From Bemisia tabaci (lineage: Eukaryota; Arthropoda; Insecta; Hemiptera; Aleyrodidae): a stretch of DNA of 64,000 nt. Positions 33,500 to 44,843 of this stretch are shown piece by piece. The DNA lies in the NCBI RefSeq assembly GCF_918797505.1, contig NC_092797.1:36283372-36347371 (forward strand). The letters are read 5' to 3'. A program made the position numbers and the translations under genes. The notes below the pieces were generated by a model. It was given only the letters and a program-made list of their open reading frames with translations, did no database searches and had not been told where the DNA came from. How positions within the stretch are numbered: the first letter of the stretch is position 1; each line of letters starts with the position of its first letter.

Positions 33500-34426
33500 A
33501 ATTCGGTGGCTTACGTCTGAAAAATTGAAAATTTTAAATAGCGGGTACTTTTTACCTCTAAAGATAAGGAATTCCACAAGGAGAGGAAAATTCCTAACCA
33601 TTTTTCCTTTTTCTAGTGTATCTGAAAAATTCGAGGGGAAATTTTAATCTGCTCTGTTGAAGCTCATCGTAGGATACAAAATTTGTCAAACTAAAACTAT
33701 TCTACGAAATAGAATTCAAAGGACAGACAACCGGAGCCAGTTGAACGGTCATGGAGTTCCCGAAGGACGGCAGGGCGTGGGGGGGGGGGGGTATCCCAGC
33801 GCCCTACGGGCTGGGACGTGTATCAACTGCAGATCAACGTCTTAGGAATGACTGCCGCGTCCAAAAACTTAACCCCCATTTCGAAAGGGGCGGGGGTCTT
33901 CGATCGATTCCGGACTGGAGCCCCCGAAGGCCGGTTATTAACGGTTGAATTTTTACACCCCCACCCCCTTCCGTTGGTCCCAGAAGGATTTTGTTTCAGA
34001 CTGTTGCCGTCTGCTTTTGTTCCCGATATTCCGCGGGGGTTGACCCTTTTCGATGACCCTCGCGCTGTCTCTTTTGCGTCCCTTCGAATTAGTCTAGACA
34101 TTGAGCAGCGGTCCTCGGACGGATGGTACAAGCTCCTTCTTTTTCTCCTTTTTCTGGGGTTGAAGAGTTTCAACCCCCAAAAAACGTTGAGTTAATGATA
34201 CTGGAGCACTGTTGAATAATCTCAGAAAATAGGTCCGAAAAACCCAAAAAGTGCTGCGAAGTTAGGACGCTTTGACACTCATAGTTCAAAAAATTCGTTC
34301 CAAGAAAACGCTATATTTAAAATGTTTGATTTGTCATGATAGGCAAAGGTTAGCTTCGATGACTTATTTAAAGTTTCAATAATTTTATCAGAAGTTGGGG
34401 TTGAAAACAAACGTTTGCTCTTGTGA
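33500..34426. other. unassigned DNA
   Basis: A G-run at about 33779-33790 and a GC-rich stretch at 33740-34130. Frames of 116 and 125 codons on opposite strands overlap here; neither shows a recognisable domain. Confidence 0.35.
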
Positions 34427-34429
34427 GAA

Positions 34430-34460
<31 letters not shown>

Positions 34461-34474
34461 TAGAAGATGAAGAA
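34427..34474 (+). repeat. (GAA)n microsatellite
   Basis: About eight uninterrupted GAA units, then decayed GAGGAAGAAGTAGAAGATGA. Confidence 0.9.
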
Positions 34475-35696
34475 AAAAGTCAGTTACATCATTAAATATG
34501 AAAAGTGTGTTTACAGTCAATGGTCCTTTATTTATGTGTGGTGTCATTCATATTATCCTCCGATTAGTATCACCTGGGAAAAGAAAAACTTCAGTTTAAA
34601 GAAACACATCTCTCAGGGACGGTATTTTAGGCGAACTAGATTAAAAATGTATAACAAATATAAACATGTGTTCAAACTCACGTCTTTTTAGTGTAAAAAA
34701 TGAATATGAGCGCTTCATCATCAAGATGGACCCGGAAATTTTGAATTAAATTTTTCCTGACTCCACCAGGTTCTCCAAGCAATTTTGAAAAAATTCTGTG
34801 AACTTAAGATCGTTAGACTGGAAGGTAAAGTATTTTTCGAAAATTTTACGATCCCATTTTTCTGCAAGGAAAGCTGCAAGTATAAAACACGACACACACA
34901 GAAATTAGCTACTTCCTTGAACGCGATTTTTCTCCGACTTTAGAGGCGTTGTGTTCCTTTTACCCGACTTATCCAAGATCTTCCCAATCCATTTATTCTC
35001 CTCACTTTTCAAACATTTCCTCACTGTTGCCACCTTGTACATATATTCCATACTTGAGAAAACTCACGTAGCTCTCAACACCTCGCTGGGCCAATTCATT
35101 CTATAGGGGAGGCATTACTCCGCCTTCGATCCATCCACGCGGCGAGGGGGCGTGGGGGGGGGGGGACGTGCCCTTTTTGGAGGAGTTTTCGGGTATCAAT
35201 CAAAGCGCGGTGCGAAACAATGCGCGATAAACTCTCACTTTACTCATTTCATTATTCACGAGGGGCGGCGTTGTTTATTAGCGATCTTACTCGGCATCTT
35301 TTTCATTCACGAATATTATTCATCGACCCGGTGAATAGCTGAACGGTTTTGGGCCGTCAAAAATGCCCCCGCCCCCGGCGAACCCTTTTAGCAAAAAGCC
35401 CGGGGCGCATAAAGGCGCAAGTGAGGCAGATTAAACGGGGTCTTTTGATACTCTAATGAATCGGATCGGTCCCGGCTCGGCGGGTTTGAAATATGTGCCA
35501 TTTCTCACACGCTAATACGATATGCAGTGGAACCGCAGCCGTAGCGCCATCAGCGGAGACTGGAAGCGGCCCTGTAAACGGTTTTCGAATCCATTTACTT
35601 ATGCATTCTGTTTCGATCCGCGTATTATTTTTACATGTGAATGGTTAATCTGAGGAAAGGCGCTGATTCACGCTCTAAAAATCATCATTTGCGTAA
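34475..35696. other. unassigned DNA
   Basis: Contains a G-run near 35153 and a GC-rich stretch at 35340-35490. No gene is supported. Confidence 0.35.
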
Positions 35697-36187
35697 AGCC
35701 GGCTCCAGACTACGCGGCATTCGCCGAATATTACTCGCCGAATACCGAATTTTTGACAAGTCCCGCGTAGTCTGGATGGAACATTCGCGTCGACTTGGCT
35801 CGTGTTGACACGAGGCGAATCACTCGGCTCGGTATTCGCCCCAACCCGCTAAAAGTCGGTTTTTGTGACACGAGTCAAAGGGATCGCGAGCGCGAAACCG
35901 AGCGTCCATCGCGACTTCGGGGTGTCATCCAGACTACTCGTCCTCACTCGCCGAATGTTCGCTATAGTTTTGCAGGAAGGGGTGAAGGGGTGCAGCGTTT
36001 TCCAGTATTTTTTCTTCACTTGGCGAACATTCGTTATTTGCCAAATGACGAGCCAAGTACGACTTTCACGAGTAGTGTGGCGCTGTACACTCGTGGAAAC
36101 ACTCGAATCTGCCCGTCGCTTTCCGAACCCCGAATATTTGTTACTCGGCTCGGCACTCGGCGAATGCCGCGTAGTCTGGAGCCGGCT
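35697..36187. mobile_element. PIF/Harbinger-like MITE, 491 bp
   Basis: Perfect inverted termini of about 31 bp begin AGCCGGCTCCAGACTACGCG. TAA stands directly outside on both sides (35694-35696 and 36188-36190). A 3-bp TWA-type duplication is the PIF/Harbinger pattern. The phrase CGCGTAGTCTGG recurs at 35765 and a partner CATCCAGACTAC at 35926, giving an inner inverted pair. The overlapping frames of 131 and 110 codons run through the termini and are not genes. Confidence 0.85.
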
Positions 36188-38226
36188 TAATTCTTAACGT
36201 CCACGATCAAGCTTACCGCTGAGTCGGTAATTTTTTGCAGTCGTTACCGAATAGGTTCACCCAGAGAACAAGGCGAGAAAGATAAAAATCAAACTCTTTC
36301 ATCAATTCTTTCTATTTGTTTCATTTTACGGCATTTTATTTTTCCAATTCACCAAACCAACGCTTTGAAACGAGTAAAATCATGAAAAGTTTGCGAAACA
36401 ATTTTGTTTCTTTAGGTAGGGTTTCGTCTCTCTCTCCTTTCTTCCCTCCCTTCCCTGTCTATCTTCTACTCCGGCGGAGTCGTACTTGAACCAACGTAAG
36501 ATCGTAAAGGATGGAATGATACAACTATTCGAGCTTCCGTGTGATGCGCAGTATCATTCTCAATTGAAGGCGTTTTTCCTTTCCTTGAGTGAGACATTCA
36601 TTCTGACCTCACTTCTCACTCCTTTCTCTTTCTCACTCCCCATCCCCCTCCATACTCCATCCCCACCTCCAGCCTCCTCTATTCCCCTAATCTTCCCCAC
36701 ACCCTTTTCCTCCCCCACCCCCTCTCCTTCTCCTTCTCTCTCTAATTAATCCGCTTGTCAAGAACTAAAAAAATGTCCTCTTTTATAAGCGTGATAAACT
36801 TTGCAAATTTTGCGTTAAGTGGTAGACTTTAGACATTATTGATTTGATAGACATTACTTTCATGCAATTTTACTGGCAGACAGCCTTTTTACTTGACTTT
36901 ATCTCTATTGTGCAACAGGCCCACTCTTATCTGGTCTGACTGTGAGTCGGCAAGATATATCTTCTTATTTTCCGGTATCTATGAACGTGAGAATTAACGA
37001 TTCAGCGACGTTAATGATAGCTACCTACTCCACCCCCGAACAGAGCGCAGCTAAAACGCCTTAAGCGCACACCCGCATCATTGGAAGTCTCTGAGTTAGT
37101 TGCTTTGGCGGTGCGGTGCGGCGACTGGACGCCTTTCAAACACTCCTTTGTTTCTGGCGCGATGCCCGGAAAGTCAAGATCACATTAAAAGCTCTCCCAA
37201 GGAGTCAAGCACTTTAAAAAGATCGTCTTTGTGTGGAAGGGCGAGAAGTAAAACGTTGATACACCTCGAGTTTTTTCTCCGCTCCCGGGATCACGAATTT
37301 TCCGAGCAGCTTTGAGACGGAGTATCATGATTCACAACGGAGCTAAAACCACTGCTCGGACTTTATGGTGTCTCCTGGGCTCTATTTTCACGTCGAACAG
37401 AATGGTGAAGTTTACTAGAGATGAAGAGAGATCCAGTAATGGTATCCTGGCATTGGTGGAAACTGCAGCTCTCACGGATTAAATATTTTTCACGGGTAGC
37501 AACCCTCATCTTTTCCACTTGTCACAAGGAGGACATTGTACAAAGAAAAAAATATGGTTAACTCATGATGAATACGCCATTTTTTTCTACATCGAGTATG
37601 ATTCATGCAACTTGTAACAACCATCATTGAATTGCCAAACGGCCGACCCGGGGTATCTTCTAATAGTTAATTGAGTGGTATTTTGTCTTTAATAATTTTA
37701 CATCTAGTCGTTATTTTATGTAAGAGGTATAAGTTAAATTCTCATGTGTTCCCTTTTTAGCTTACTCATTGTCTTAAATCCTTAATTCTTTTTCTTGTAT
37801 TATCTTGCTATCTGCTGTATTAATCATTTATTTAAACGTGTTACTAAAGAGGAATAAAAATAAAAAAAAATCTAACAAAGCCAGAAATTATTTGAAAACT
37901 TTCTACTTGGCGATCATACAGATCATTGCCTCTTATCAGAGATTTAAAATGAATTCTCAAGGAATTAGGGCTCTTGAAATGTTATTCTACAGGTAAATTT
38001 TATAGAGAAATATATAATAAGGCTGAGTATGCAACCCGCTACACATAGCTGATACTGGTCTACTAGACAAGATAAGACTTGAAGTGTACCGTGTTCTTGT
38101 ACTTTTCCTCTTCTTAATGTTATACGCATGAAAACGATTTGTGCAAAAGCAAGTACGAAGATCAACTCTGAACTCTGAAGCGAGATATTAACATTTGCGA
38201 GTATATTATATCGCTCTTCATATACG
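36188..38226. other. unassigned DNA
   Basis: Pyrimidine-rich tract at about 36596-36746 (CCTCC, CTCTCC and CTTCTCTCTC runs). The rest is AT-rich with no recognised gene. One of the longer stretches without visible repeats. Confidence 0.4.
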
Positions 38227-38318
38227 TAAGGGCGTAACTCGATTTCCAAGTGAGGCCTACTTTACATATAAACCCATGCTTTCTGCAGCTCATGTGAAAA
38301 TTGAGGAAGGACTTTACG
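38227..38318 (+). repeat. short palindromic repeat, copy of 28648
   Basis: AAGGGCGTAACTCGATTTCC at left, CATGTGAAAATTGAGGAAGG at right, with TTACATATAAACCCATGCTT between. It is the reverse complement of 28648-28732 in layout. Confidence 0.7.
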
Positions 38319-38713
38319 TCAGAGCGGCGCCGACAACAGATCAATCAACGACACGAAACTATAAAAAACAACGTCACTTGCATTCTCGCCATTAATATCA
38401 TGTCAATCATAAATACACATATTTTTCTCAGGAGTCGATACCCAAACTTTCAACGGTGAGATCATTGCCTTTCTACAAATTGGAGGAGAATTTACACGTG
38501 GCGGAGCCTTAGTTTTTACCTTGTCTCGTACGTTGTCCATTTGACAAGGATCTTAAATTACGATTAATTTTGAGCGTTCACCACATTAGTAGTGTACGCT
38601 CTTTCCCGTAGTTTTGCATCGGGTATGTTACTAATGTATCCATTGGTAAAGGCCCGCACTGCTCCATGGGACTCGGCGCCATTTTTCGTGGCGGGAAGCA
38701 ATACCTAGTTTCT

Positions 38714-38761
<48 letters not shown>

Positions 38762-39588
38762 ACCATTTCTACCCTTTTTCTCCTATTTTGTCCACTTTAT
38801 GTAATACCTGTAGGCTTGTCTATGAGAAATTAATATCTTTACGTTTTAAAACTCTGCCACGTACTTTTATTTAATGACTCTTTCAAGGATCATTCAAATT
38901 TTTTGACGTCGTAGTTCTGGAAAAATCTTAGTTGTCGTCTTGTTTTTCTTTTTATCGTTTCATTTTTCTATAAATCCGATTTTCAAAATCGTGTTCCCAC
39001 TACTTCTAGGTGTTCCATAGCCGCCTAAGTCCGGCGGAAACCTCCAGAACATTTCACAAATTGCATTCCATAAAATTCCACGAGATTTTGCACCTCCGGT
39101 TCCCTGTGCCCCTTAACCCGTAGCGGAGCGGCGCCTGCCCTCCCCAAGGCATATCACTCCACAGACCACCATTGCCGGATCGTCCCAGGAACCGTCGATC
39201 CCATCACGAGCCTCGCGGAGTAACCCGATAGTTCCGCTCCGAGCCGCCGGCAGCGCTTCCATCACGCTAACCCAATAATACCGCCGGTGCTGGGCGTGAT
39301 GAGAACTTGCAGTTTCCGATCCTTCCGGCGGTGGCAGCGCGGGGGGAGGGGGGAGGGGGGAGGGGGGGATGGGGCAAGGGCTGCGTGTTGCGTGTTGAGA
39401 CGGGAAACAGAGCCCTTGACGGGAGAACGGGAAAAAACCAGGTCAGACGCTTTCCGGGTCTCGGAGGCTGCGGGGCATTTACAATCTGAGGCTCGTCGAG
39501 GGTGGGGGGAAGGGGTGAAGGGGGTAAGAAAATGGAGCGGGGGGGGATGTGGCCGCTCTAAGTGCGTGGCCGGCGCGTGCGAGCACTG
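38319..39588. other. unassigned DNA with T42 run and purine-rich block
   Basis: A 42-base T homopolymer at 38716-38757 (possibly the tail of a minus-strand retroposed sequence, but no source is recognisable). GC- and G-rich sequence lies at 39100-39590. No gene is supported; the opposing frames at 39262-39700 are compositional. Confidence 0.4.
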
Positions 39589-39841
39589 CTGCCGCGCTAT
39601 GGAAGAACGCCGTATGAGCCATTGGGGGTTGCCAAATTTCCTTCGAAAAATCAAGCATTTTCAGGAAAATTTGGGAATATTTCTGTTTCGAATTTTCTGA
39701 GGATTTTGTTCGTAATTTGATCCAAAAATTCTTAAATTTTCAAGGAGAATAGTTCAGAAGTTTCTTCAAAACTGAGTACGTCCTGAGCGAGTATTTGGCA
39801 ACACTGGAATGTTCTTACGGCGTTTTTTCTCGGCAATACAG
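39589..39841 (+). mobile_element. 4-bp-TSD MITE family, copy f
   Basis: Left CTGCCGCGCTATGGAAGAAC then GCCGTATGAGCCATTG, right TTCTTACGGCGTTTTTTCTC then GGCAATACAG. ACTG is duplicated exactly on both sides (39585-39588 and 39842-39845). Confidence 0.88.
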
Positions 39842-40022
39842 ACTGAGCGTTGTTGTTTATCCGGGCCCTTTAGGAGCAAAATTCGCTCTTAGGGTCTTCC
39901 TCCCACTGAGCCGGATACTCCTAAGAGAGTTGCATTGAAAAATAGGCCAATGGAGACAACTCTATCGAGCCTTTTTAAAGAAGGATATCTGGATCGCATT
40001 TAGCAAAAATTACGATATTATA

Positions 40023-41085
40023 CGCTAGATACATAGTTTTTCTCTTCCATGTTTGCAAATACTTCTATGTTGCTGAATGGTTTATTCGCAAATGAGGCGG
40101 TTTTGATTTTAAAGATGAACACAGAGAATAGATAAGCATCTTTGTTGCAAGGATAGATTCTTTTGGAAAAGCTAGTACAGCATTTTAGGAGGCCACATTC
40201 GCCATCTTAGATATGGGAATTTTGAAAATTTGACCGGAAATCCGAGTTTCGTGTCAAAACATATTGCCTGATGTCGAGTTTCACAAAAATCGATCGAACA
40301 GGAGTCGAGATAGCATTATAGGTTGCGTCCACCATCTTGGATTTTGGTATTTTGAAAATTTGACTTGAAATTCGAAATCCTCGTCAAAAAACACCATGCA
40401 AAACCGAGTTTCACAAAAATCCATAGTTTAGGAGCCGAGTTAGCATTTTATCTTTCAAACCTACGAAGTGACGAACATTTCGATCGGAACTTCAAGCAAA
40501 AAGATTTGATGACTTTCATTGTAAAAAATATACAAGAAAGGGTGTCGGAACGTTGGAACACATTTTGTCCTTGCATTAATTATTGTATATGCCCCAGTTT
40601 TATGATTTTGATCGGTTACTGAGCCCGGAAATAGATCACAACTGAGTCAGGTTGGGTTAAGTTAGGTCACGCAACTAAACTAACTCTTCGGCAAAGCTGG
40701 AAGTATCACTCGAATTGAAGGCGCTCCAATCCTGAAGTCGTGCACACTAGTTGTACAACTTCGATCAGTGGAACTTTCTGGGCGCTCTTCATCTTTTCCA
40801 GTGCACTGTAGGCAGCCATGTTGCATAAAAGGCAGCTTATGGATAATTTGACGTTGCCACATTTCTTCTGATCGCCGTAATTCAACATATTGGATTTTAA
40901 GAACTAACATTCAGTAGTTCTCCTTACAAAAAATATAGTATGGCAGGAAGTCTGCAACGTTGAAAAGCAAGATTCATAGATACATAGTTCGTAGTAGATT
41001 CGCTAGATACATAAATTTTTTCTTCCATGTTTGCAGACACTTCTATGTTGCTAAATGGTTTATTCGCAAATGAGACGGGTTTTTT
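40023..41085. repeat. 0.85-kb repeat framed by 80-bp direct repeats
   Basis: CGCTAGATACATAGTTTTTC through GGTTTATTCGCAAATGAGGC (40023-40106) returns at 41001-41085 at roughly 90 percent identity. Between them lies the dispersed repeat 40138-40985. The framing repeats could be LTR-like ends, a tandem duplication, or a pre-existing repeat. I see no primer-binding or coding signal for a retroelement. Confidence 0.6.
40138..40985 (+). repeat. dispersed 0.85-kb repeat, copy A
   Basis: Aligns in direct orientation with 49630-50470 over its whole length, roughly 85-90 percent by eye. Landmarks are GATTCTTTTGGAAAAGC, TTTAGGAGCCGAGTTAGC, GTCAGGTTGGGTTAAG and TATAGTATGGCAGGAAGTCT. The first part contains a 130-bp internal tandem duplication (TTTTGAAAATTTGAC at 40220 and 40350). 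Frames overlapping it are repeat-derived. Confidence 0.85.
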
Positions 41086-41887
41086 TTAAAAACATTTTTT
41101 ATAATCTTCGTTCAGAAGAAAGAGTCGCGGCCTCAGACGAATCCAGCTATCGTACATTAAAATCAAACCCAGAGCAAGAGGGCATCATCCGGTGCAAAGT
41201 ATTCCAGTTATTTCGCTTCGTAGCCGTATGTGGTACTAACCGCGCGTCTATAGCGAGACCGCAACGTTGAATTAATCTCGGGATTTATTTAAGCAAACGT
41301 ATGCGCAGGTCAAACTCAAAGCAAGGCAGCAATGTATATACAAACACAGAGAATAGGGGCAATCCTTCTCCTCCACAATGTTTTTATAATGGATACTCCG
41401 GCCTCTTTGATTTATAATAACGCTTTCGTCCGCATGAAAAATATTAAAAACGCAGCAGTAAAGCATCGGGTATCAGAAACTTGGCCTCGCGAGCCGAGAT
41501 TTGAGCTGAATATTTTGTGAAGAGCGAGACGAATAATAAAACAGCCTTTTAAAATAATCTCTCTATGGCTGGCTCTGTTTATTTTTAGACTGACGGATCG
41601 ACCCTGGTTCATGCAAGCCGGAAAATATAAATTCCAGTATATTCAAGTATTTCCTAGTAATAACTTTGCAAATTTTTAAGTGCAATGGTTTTTTTTATTA
41701 TTATTATTAAGAGAAAGAAAAAGAGGTACTTTCAAGCATACATTACATGAAAACGTTTATTTAATTTTTTCTTGAGCATTGCTTTCAACAAACGGGGTCA
41801 TATCTACAGATTGATTACAATAGCCAAAAGGCATGAAGTTTAAAAAAGACTTGTAAGGTTTTTGCAAGTGCTTTCAGTTTTTTCAGT
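41086..41887. other. unassigned DNA
   Basis: No supported gene. An ATT trinucleotide run (TTATTATTATTATTA) lies near 41695. Confidence 0.35.
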
Positions 41888-42035
41888 TTTTCAGTAACCG
41901 CTCTCTTGGTTCTGAGAACCGTTTCCTCGGTTTATGCAACCGAATATTTTTGTTAGTTCTGTTCGGTTTGAATGCTCGGTTGTATGAATAGAGGATACGG
42001 TCCCCAGAACCGAGAGAGCGGTTGAACCGAAAAAT
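41888..42035. mobile_element. small foldback with ACCGCTCTC arms
   Basis: TTTTTCAGTAACCGCTCTCT then TGGTTCTGAGAACCGT at left faces ACGGTCCCCAGAACCGAGAG then AGCGGTTGAACCGAAAAA at right. It is a single copy in this window. Short AACCG words recur in the loop. Confidence 0.65.
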
Positions 42036-42225
42036 ACGGCTGATTTTGAACACCGTACGTTCGGTTCACGCGGCTGAAATAAATACTCTCGTATTGATTT
42101 GTTTATGATTTTGAGTTTTCATGCACTGATGCCTCTTTCCCTCGGGGACGGTCACGATTACATTGATATAATTTGGAGCACAAATCGATCTCGAAACTTA
42201 TCGTCACTGCTTGCCCCGTTAACGG

Positions 42226-42389
42226 CAGTGGCGTGGCGTGAATGATCGATTATAGATATCTCGCCATTTGAAGCTATGATAAAGAATCGATTACTAAGGT
42301 GTTCGCTGCGAACACCCTGGTAAGCGATCTTTTTTCATAGGTTTGAGTGGCGTATCAATCGATATATCGCAAAGCACGCCACGCCACTG
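42226..42389 (+). mobile_element. CAGTGGCGTGGCGTG MITE, complete copy
   Basis: Perfect 15-bp ends CAGTGGCGTGGCGTG and CACGCCACGCCACTG. The centre is the palindrome GGTGTTCGCTGCGAACACC. Outside stand CCGTTAACGG at left and CCGTTAAC at right, so an 8-bp CCGTTAAC repeat exists but is offset by two bases from the left end. A hAT origin fits the CAGTGGCGT-type terminus. A truncated inverse copy lies at 14944-15062. Confidence 0.85.
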
Positions 42390-42673
42390 CCGTTAACACA
42401 GCTATAGGGAGAGAAAAAGGACATCCGCATCGTGCGAGCCGGGCATGAAATGTCATGAGCCAAAATCCGCCGGCCGGGAGTGGCGCGTCGCAGCGCGGTC
42501 CTCTGCGAAGCGAACGTCAATAACAAAACATGAGCATCCTTCTTTTTCAGGAACACAATACCCGCCAGCACATCTCAGCGCATACCTAATTCATGAACGA
42601 GGCTGCCGAATTTCGGCGGAAACTTTCCCGTTCTCCACCGTCCTCACCGAAGAAAAATTTCGGTGAATCCGAA
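42390..42673. other. unassigned DNA
   Basis: No gene or repeat supported. Confidence 0.3.
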
Positions 42674-42901
42674 CACTGGGAAAAAAAAACACATTGGATC
42701 TAGAGTCCAGACTCTTAAAAACATCGACAAGAAAATAGACTCTTGATTCAATCAGATTTAAGCTTAAATCAAGAACCAAGCCTCTTAATTTGAGCGGATT
42801 TCCTTTTGATTTAAGCTTAAATCTGATTGAATCAAGAGTCCTTTTTCTTGTCAATGTTTTCAAGAGTCTGGACTCTAGATCCAATGTGTTTTTTTCCAGT
42901 G
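42674..42901. mobile_element. palindromic MITE, family 2, copy 3
   Basis: CACTGGGAAAAAAAAACACA to TTTTTTTCCAGTG with the same inner palindrome as 8196-8426. AA flanks both ends. The long frames on both strands (up to 140 codons) come from the palindrome. Confidence 0.9.
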
Positions 42902-44442
42902 AAGAGATAGAGCTATTTGGAGATATGATGCCTAGTCGATTCGTTTGGCAGAACCGAACTATTCGATATTTTCGCGGTCCACTTAACCGGATCGCAGGAA
43001 ATCGATCATTCATTCGATAATTGTCAATATTCGATAATATTCAATATTTATCGATAATTTGTCTCAACAAAATAAGTATAGTTCAGCTGAATGGACCAAA
43101 TAATGCGGTGCGGTAACCGGTAACGTTATTTGCACGGATAAGAAAGCCATATGCTTATTTTATGGACAAATTGGAGTTCAGTCTCAGTGCTGCAGGGAAA
43201 TACATAGAAATTTTGCAGATTGACTTAATGTAGCCCTCTACCGAGACGAAGGTATCCTGCATCCTGCATTTTTTGTGAGGAATCTTTAATAACTTTTTAT
43301 AAATTTGAGGATATTTTAACTAACCATTTTGAGAATTTCAATTTTGAAGCTTAAAATTATGATTTCCCTAGATACGGTGAATCATGAAAATAGAAATAAA
43401 AAAAGTTTATGATTGAGTTTTCGGTCATCCAAAGAGATGACGATTCGAAATTATGTGAAACTTGTAGAGCCAGAGCTCGCAAATAGCGAAGAAGGACCTC
43501 TATTCCTAATTCGCGAATAATGATAATGAATTACCAAAAAACGAAGGACTACTGTGCTATGTAAGTATGTAACTGTGCTATGTAACTTAATTTAGGTTTC
43601 ACGTCCCCCACACTATACCATGCTATGCGATGCTTGTTCAAAGCTGTCAAAACTGTCAAAGTTGTGTGAAGATGGCTAAACTAGAGCTTGGGGTGAAGGA
43701 AGTAAACTGCGCAGAGGTCGATGATGGTGACACTGAAATGGAAAGTGTGTGAGGGTGCGTTGAGATGAAGCATAAGACTCAGAGCAGAGCTTTAATTGTG
43801 ATGGATAGCGGGTGAACATCAGCAAGTTATCGGTCAAGTTATTCATAAAATCATCAACGACTTCAGTGCCAAGCCACCGAAGAGAGTGATTACTTTGCCG
43901 CAATCGAGTTTTCTTCAAAATGGCATCGATCTAATCCAATAAATCGGACGACTCCACTAAAACAGCATATTCATCTGCCTCGCAAAGTTCGCAGGTTGTT
44001 GAAGAGCAATGATTATGCAGGCATATACGGCATTTCCGACAAAACGGCAGTAAGTCCACATTTCCGTTCAAAAAAGCTCTGCAGACTGTTGTCTAGAGCG
44101 AGAAGATACCCTTTTCTGCAGACTTTTTACCTTCACATTTGTTTGTTGCCATTTGAAAATGTGACCACGCAAGCAGATTTCACTCGCGGCTGTTTTGTTG
44201 GCGAGCAATAAACAAATATTCCCAATATACAAGAGTTAAATTCGTCAAATTTTAACCACTTAGACGATGAACAATATTCTTGTGAATAATCATTGAAAAT
44301 GTAAGAAAAAAATTATTTATGACAACTGATTCGATGTAATCCTAAAACAGGTCAACTGCGCCCTGACAGGGCTCAAACAGTTCTCGGTCCATTTTCACAA
44401 AGCTTTGTTTTTGGACGCACTTTTCTCCTTGGTTACACGGCA
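42902..44442. other. unassigned DNA
   Basis: About 1.5 kb without recognised repeats. Several short ATCGATAAT words lie near 43010-43060. Frames of 71-80 codons show no motif. Confidence 0.35.
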
Positions 44443-44450
44443 GTCCATCG

Positions 44451-44835
44451 TAGAGTACCTGTATCGCGAGAGTATGGACGGATAGGAAACTCCGAAAATC
44501 CATCAGGCCTTCACCGATGTCTCCGCGAATAAAGTTAGGGCCCAGAAATGCAGCCAACCTATGATTTTCAATTATCCAGAGCGCTTTACTAATACAATTG
44601 TTACGAACCATCGTTAATAAAGCACGTAATTGACTTAGTTTTTGCATAAATTTACTCAATTTTGCGGAAGAACGCTCATTTCTGTACATTCTTAGCCATC
44701 TTAGTTAGAATTGGAATCTGCAGACTGGCAGTGAAATTTTGTGCGTTAGAAGTTGGTTAGAAGGGTGGCTGCACTTTTGGGCCCTAAGCCCTCCATGAAG
44801 CGATCTGTCCATACTCTCGCTATATAGGTACTCTG
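44451..44835 (-). mobile_element. hAT-like element with 8-bp duplication GTCCATCG
   Basis: The left terminus is TAGAGTACCTGTATCGCGAG. The right terminus, reverse-complemented, is CAGAGTACCTATATAGCGAG. GTCCATCG is duplicated exactly (44443-44450 and 44836-44843). The terminus matches the hAT-like element at 22367. On the minus strand a 115-codon frame begins in the element and runs out through its end into flanking DNA at 44342. Diverged copies at 59998 and 5062 keep part of the reading (SRFMQKLSQIRAL against SKFMQKLSQLRAL) but carry stops, so I do not call it a gene. Confidence 0.85.
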
Positions 44836-44843
44836 GTCCATCG

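Noticed and set aside
35795..36197. 131- and 110-codon frames as genes
   Set aside because: They run through the terminal repeat of a Harbinger-like MITE and show no domain.
42215..42400. 8-bp hAT target duplication CCGTTAAC around the CAGTGGCGT element
   Set aside because: The left copy is offset by two bases from the terminus and the flank is itself palindromic, so a clean duplication cannot be claimed.
42591..43013. 140-codon minus-strand frame as a gene
   Set aside because: Most of it is the palindromic MITE at 42674-42901; the same peptide appears at the other copies of that MITE.
44342..44689. 115-codon minus-strand frame as a transposase
   Set aside because: It begins in a non-autonomous element, runs out through its end into flanking DNA, and shows no transposase motif.
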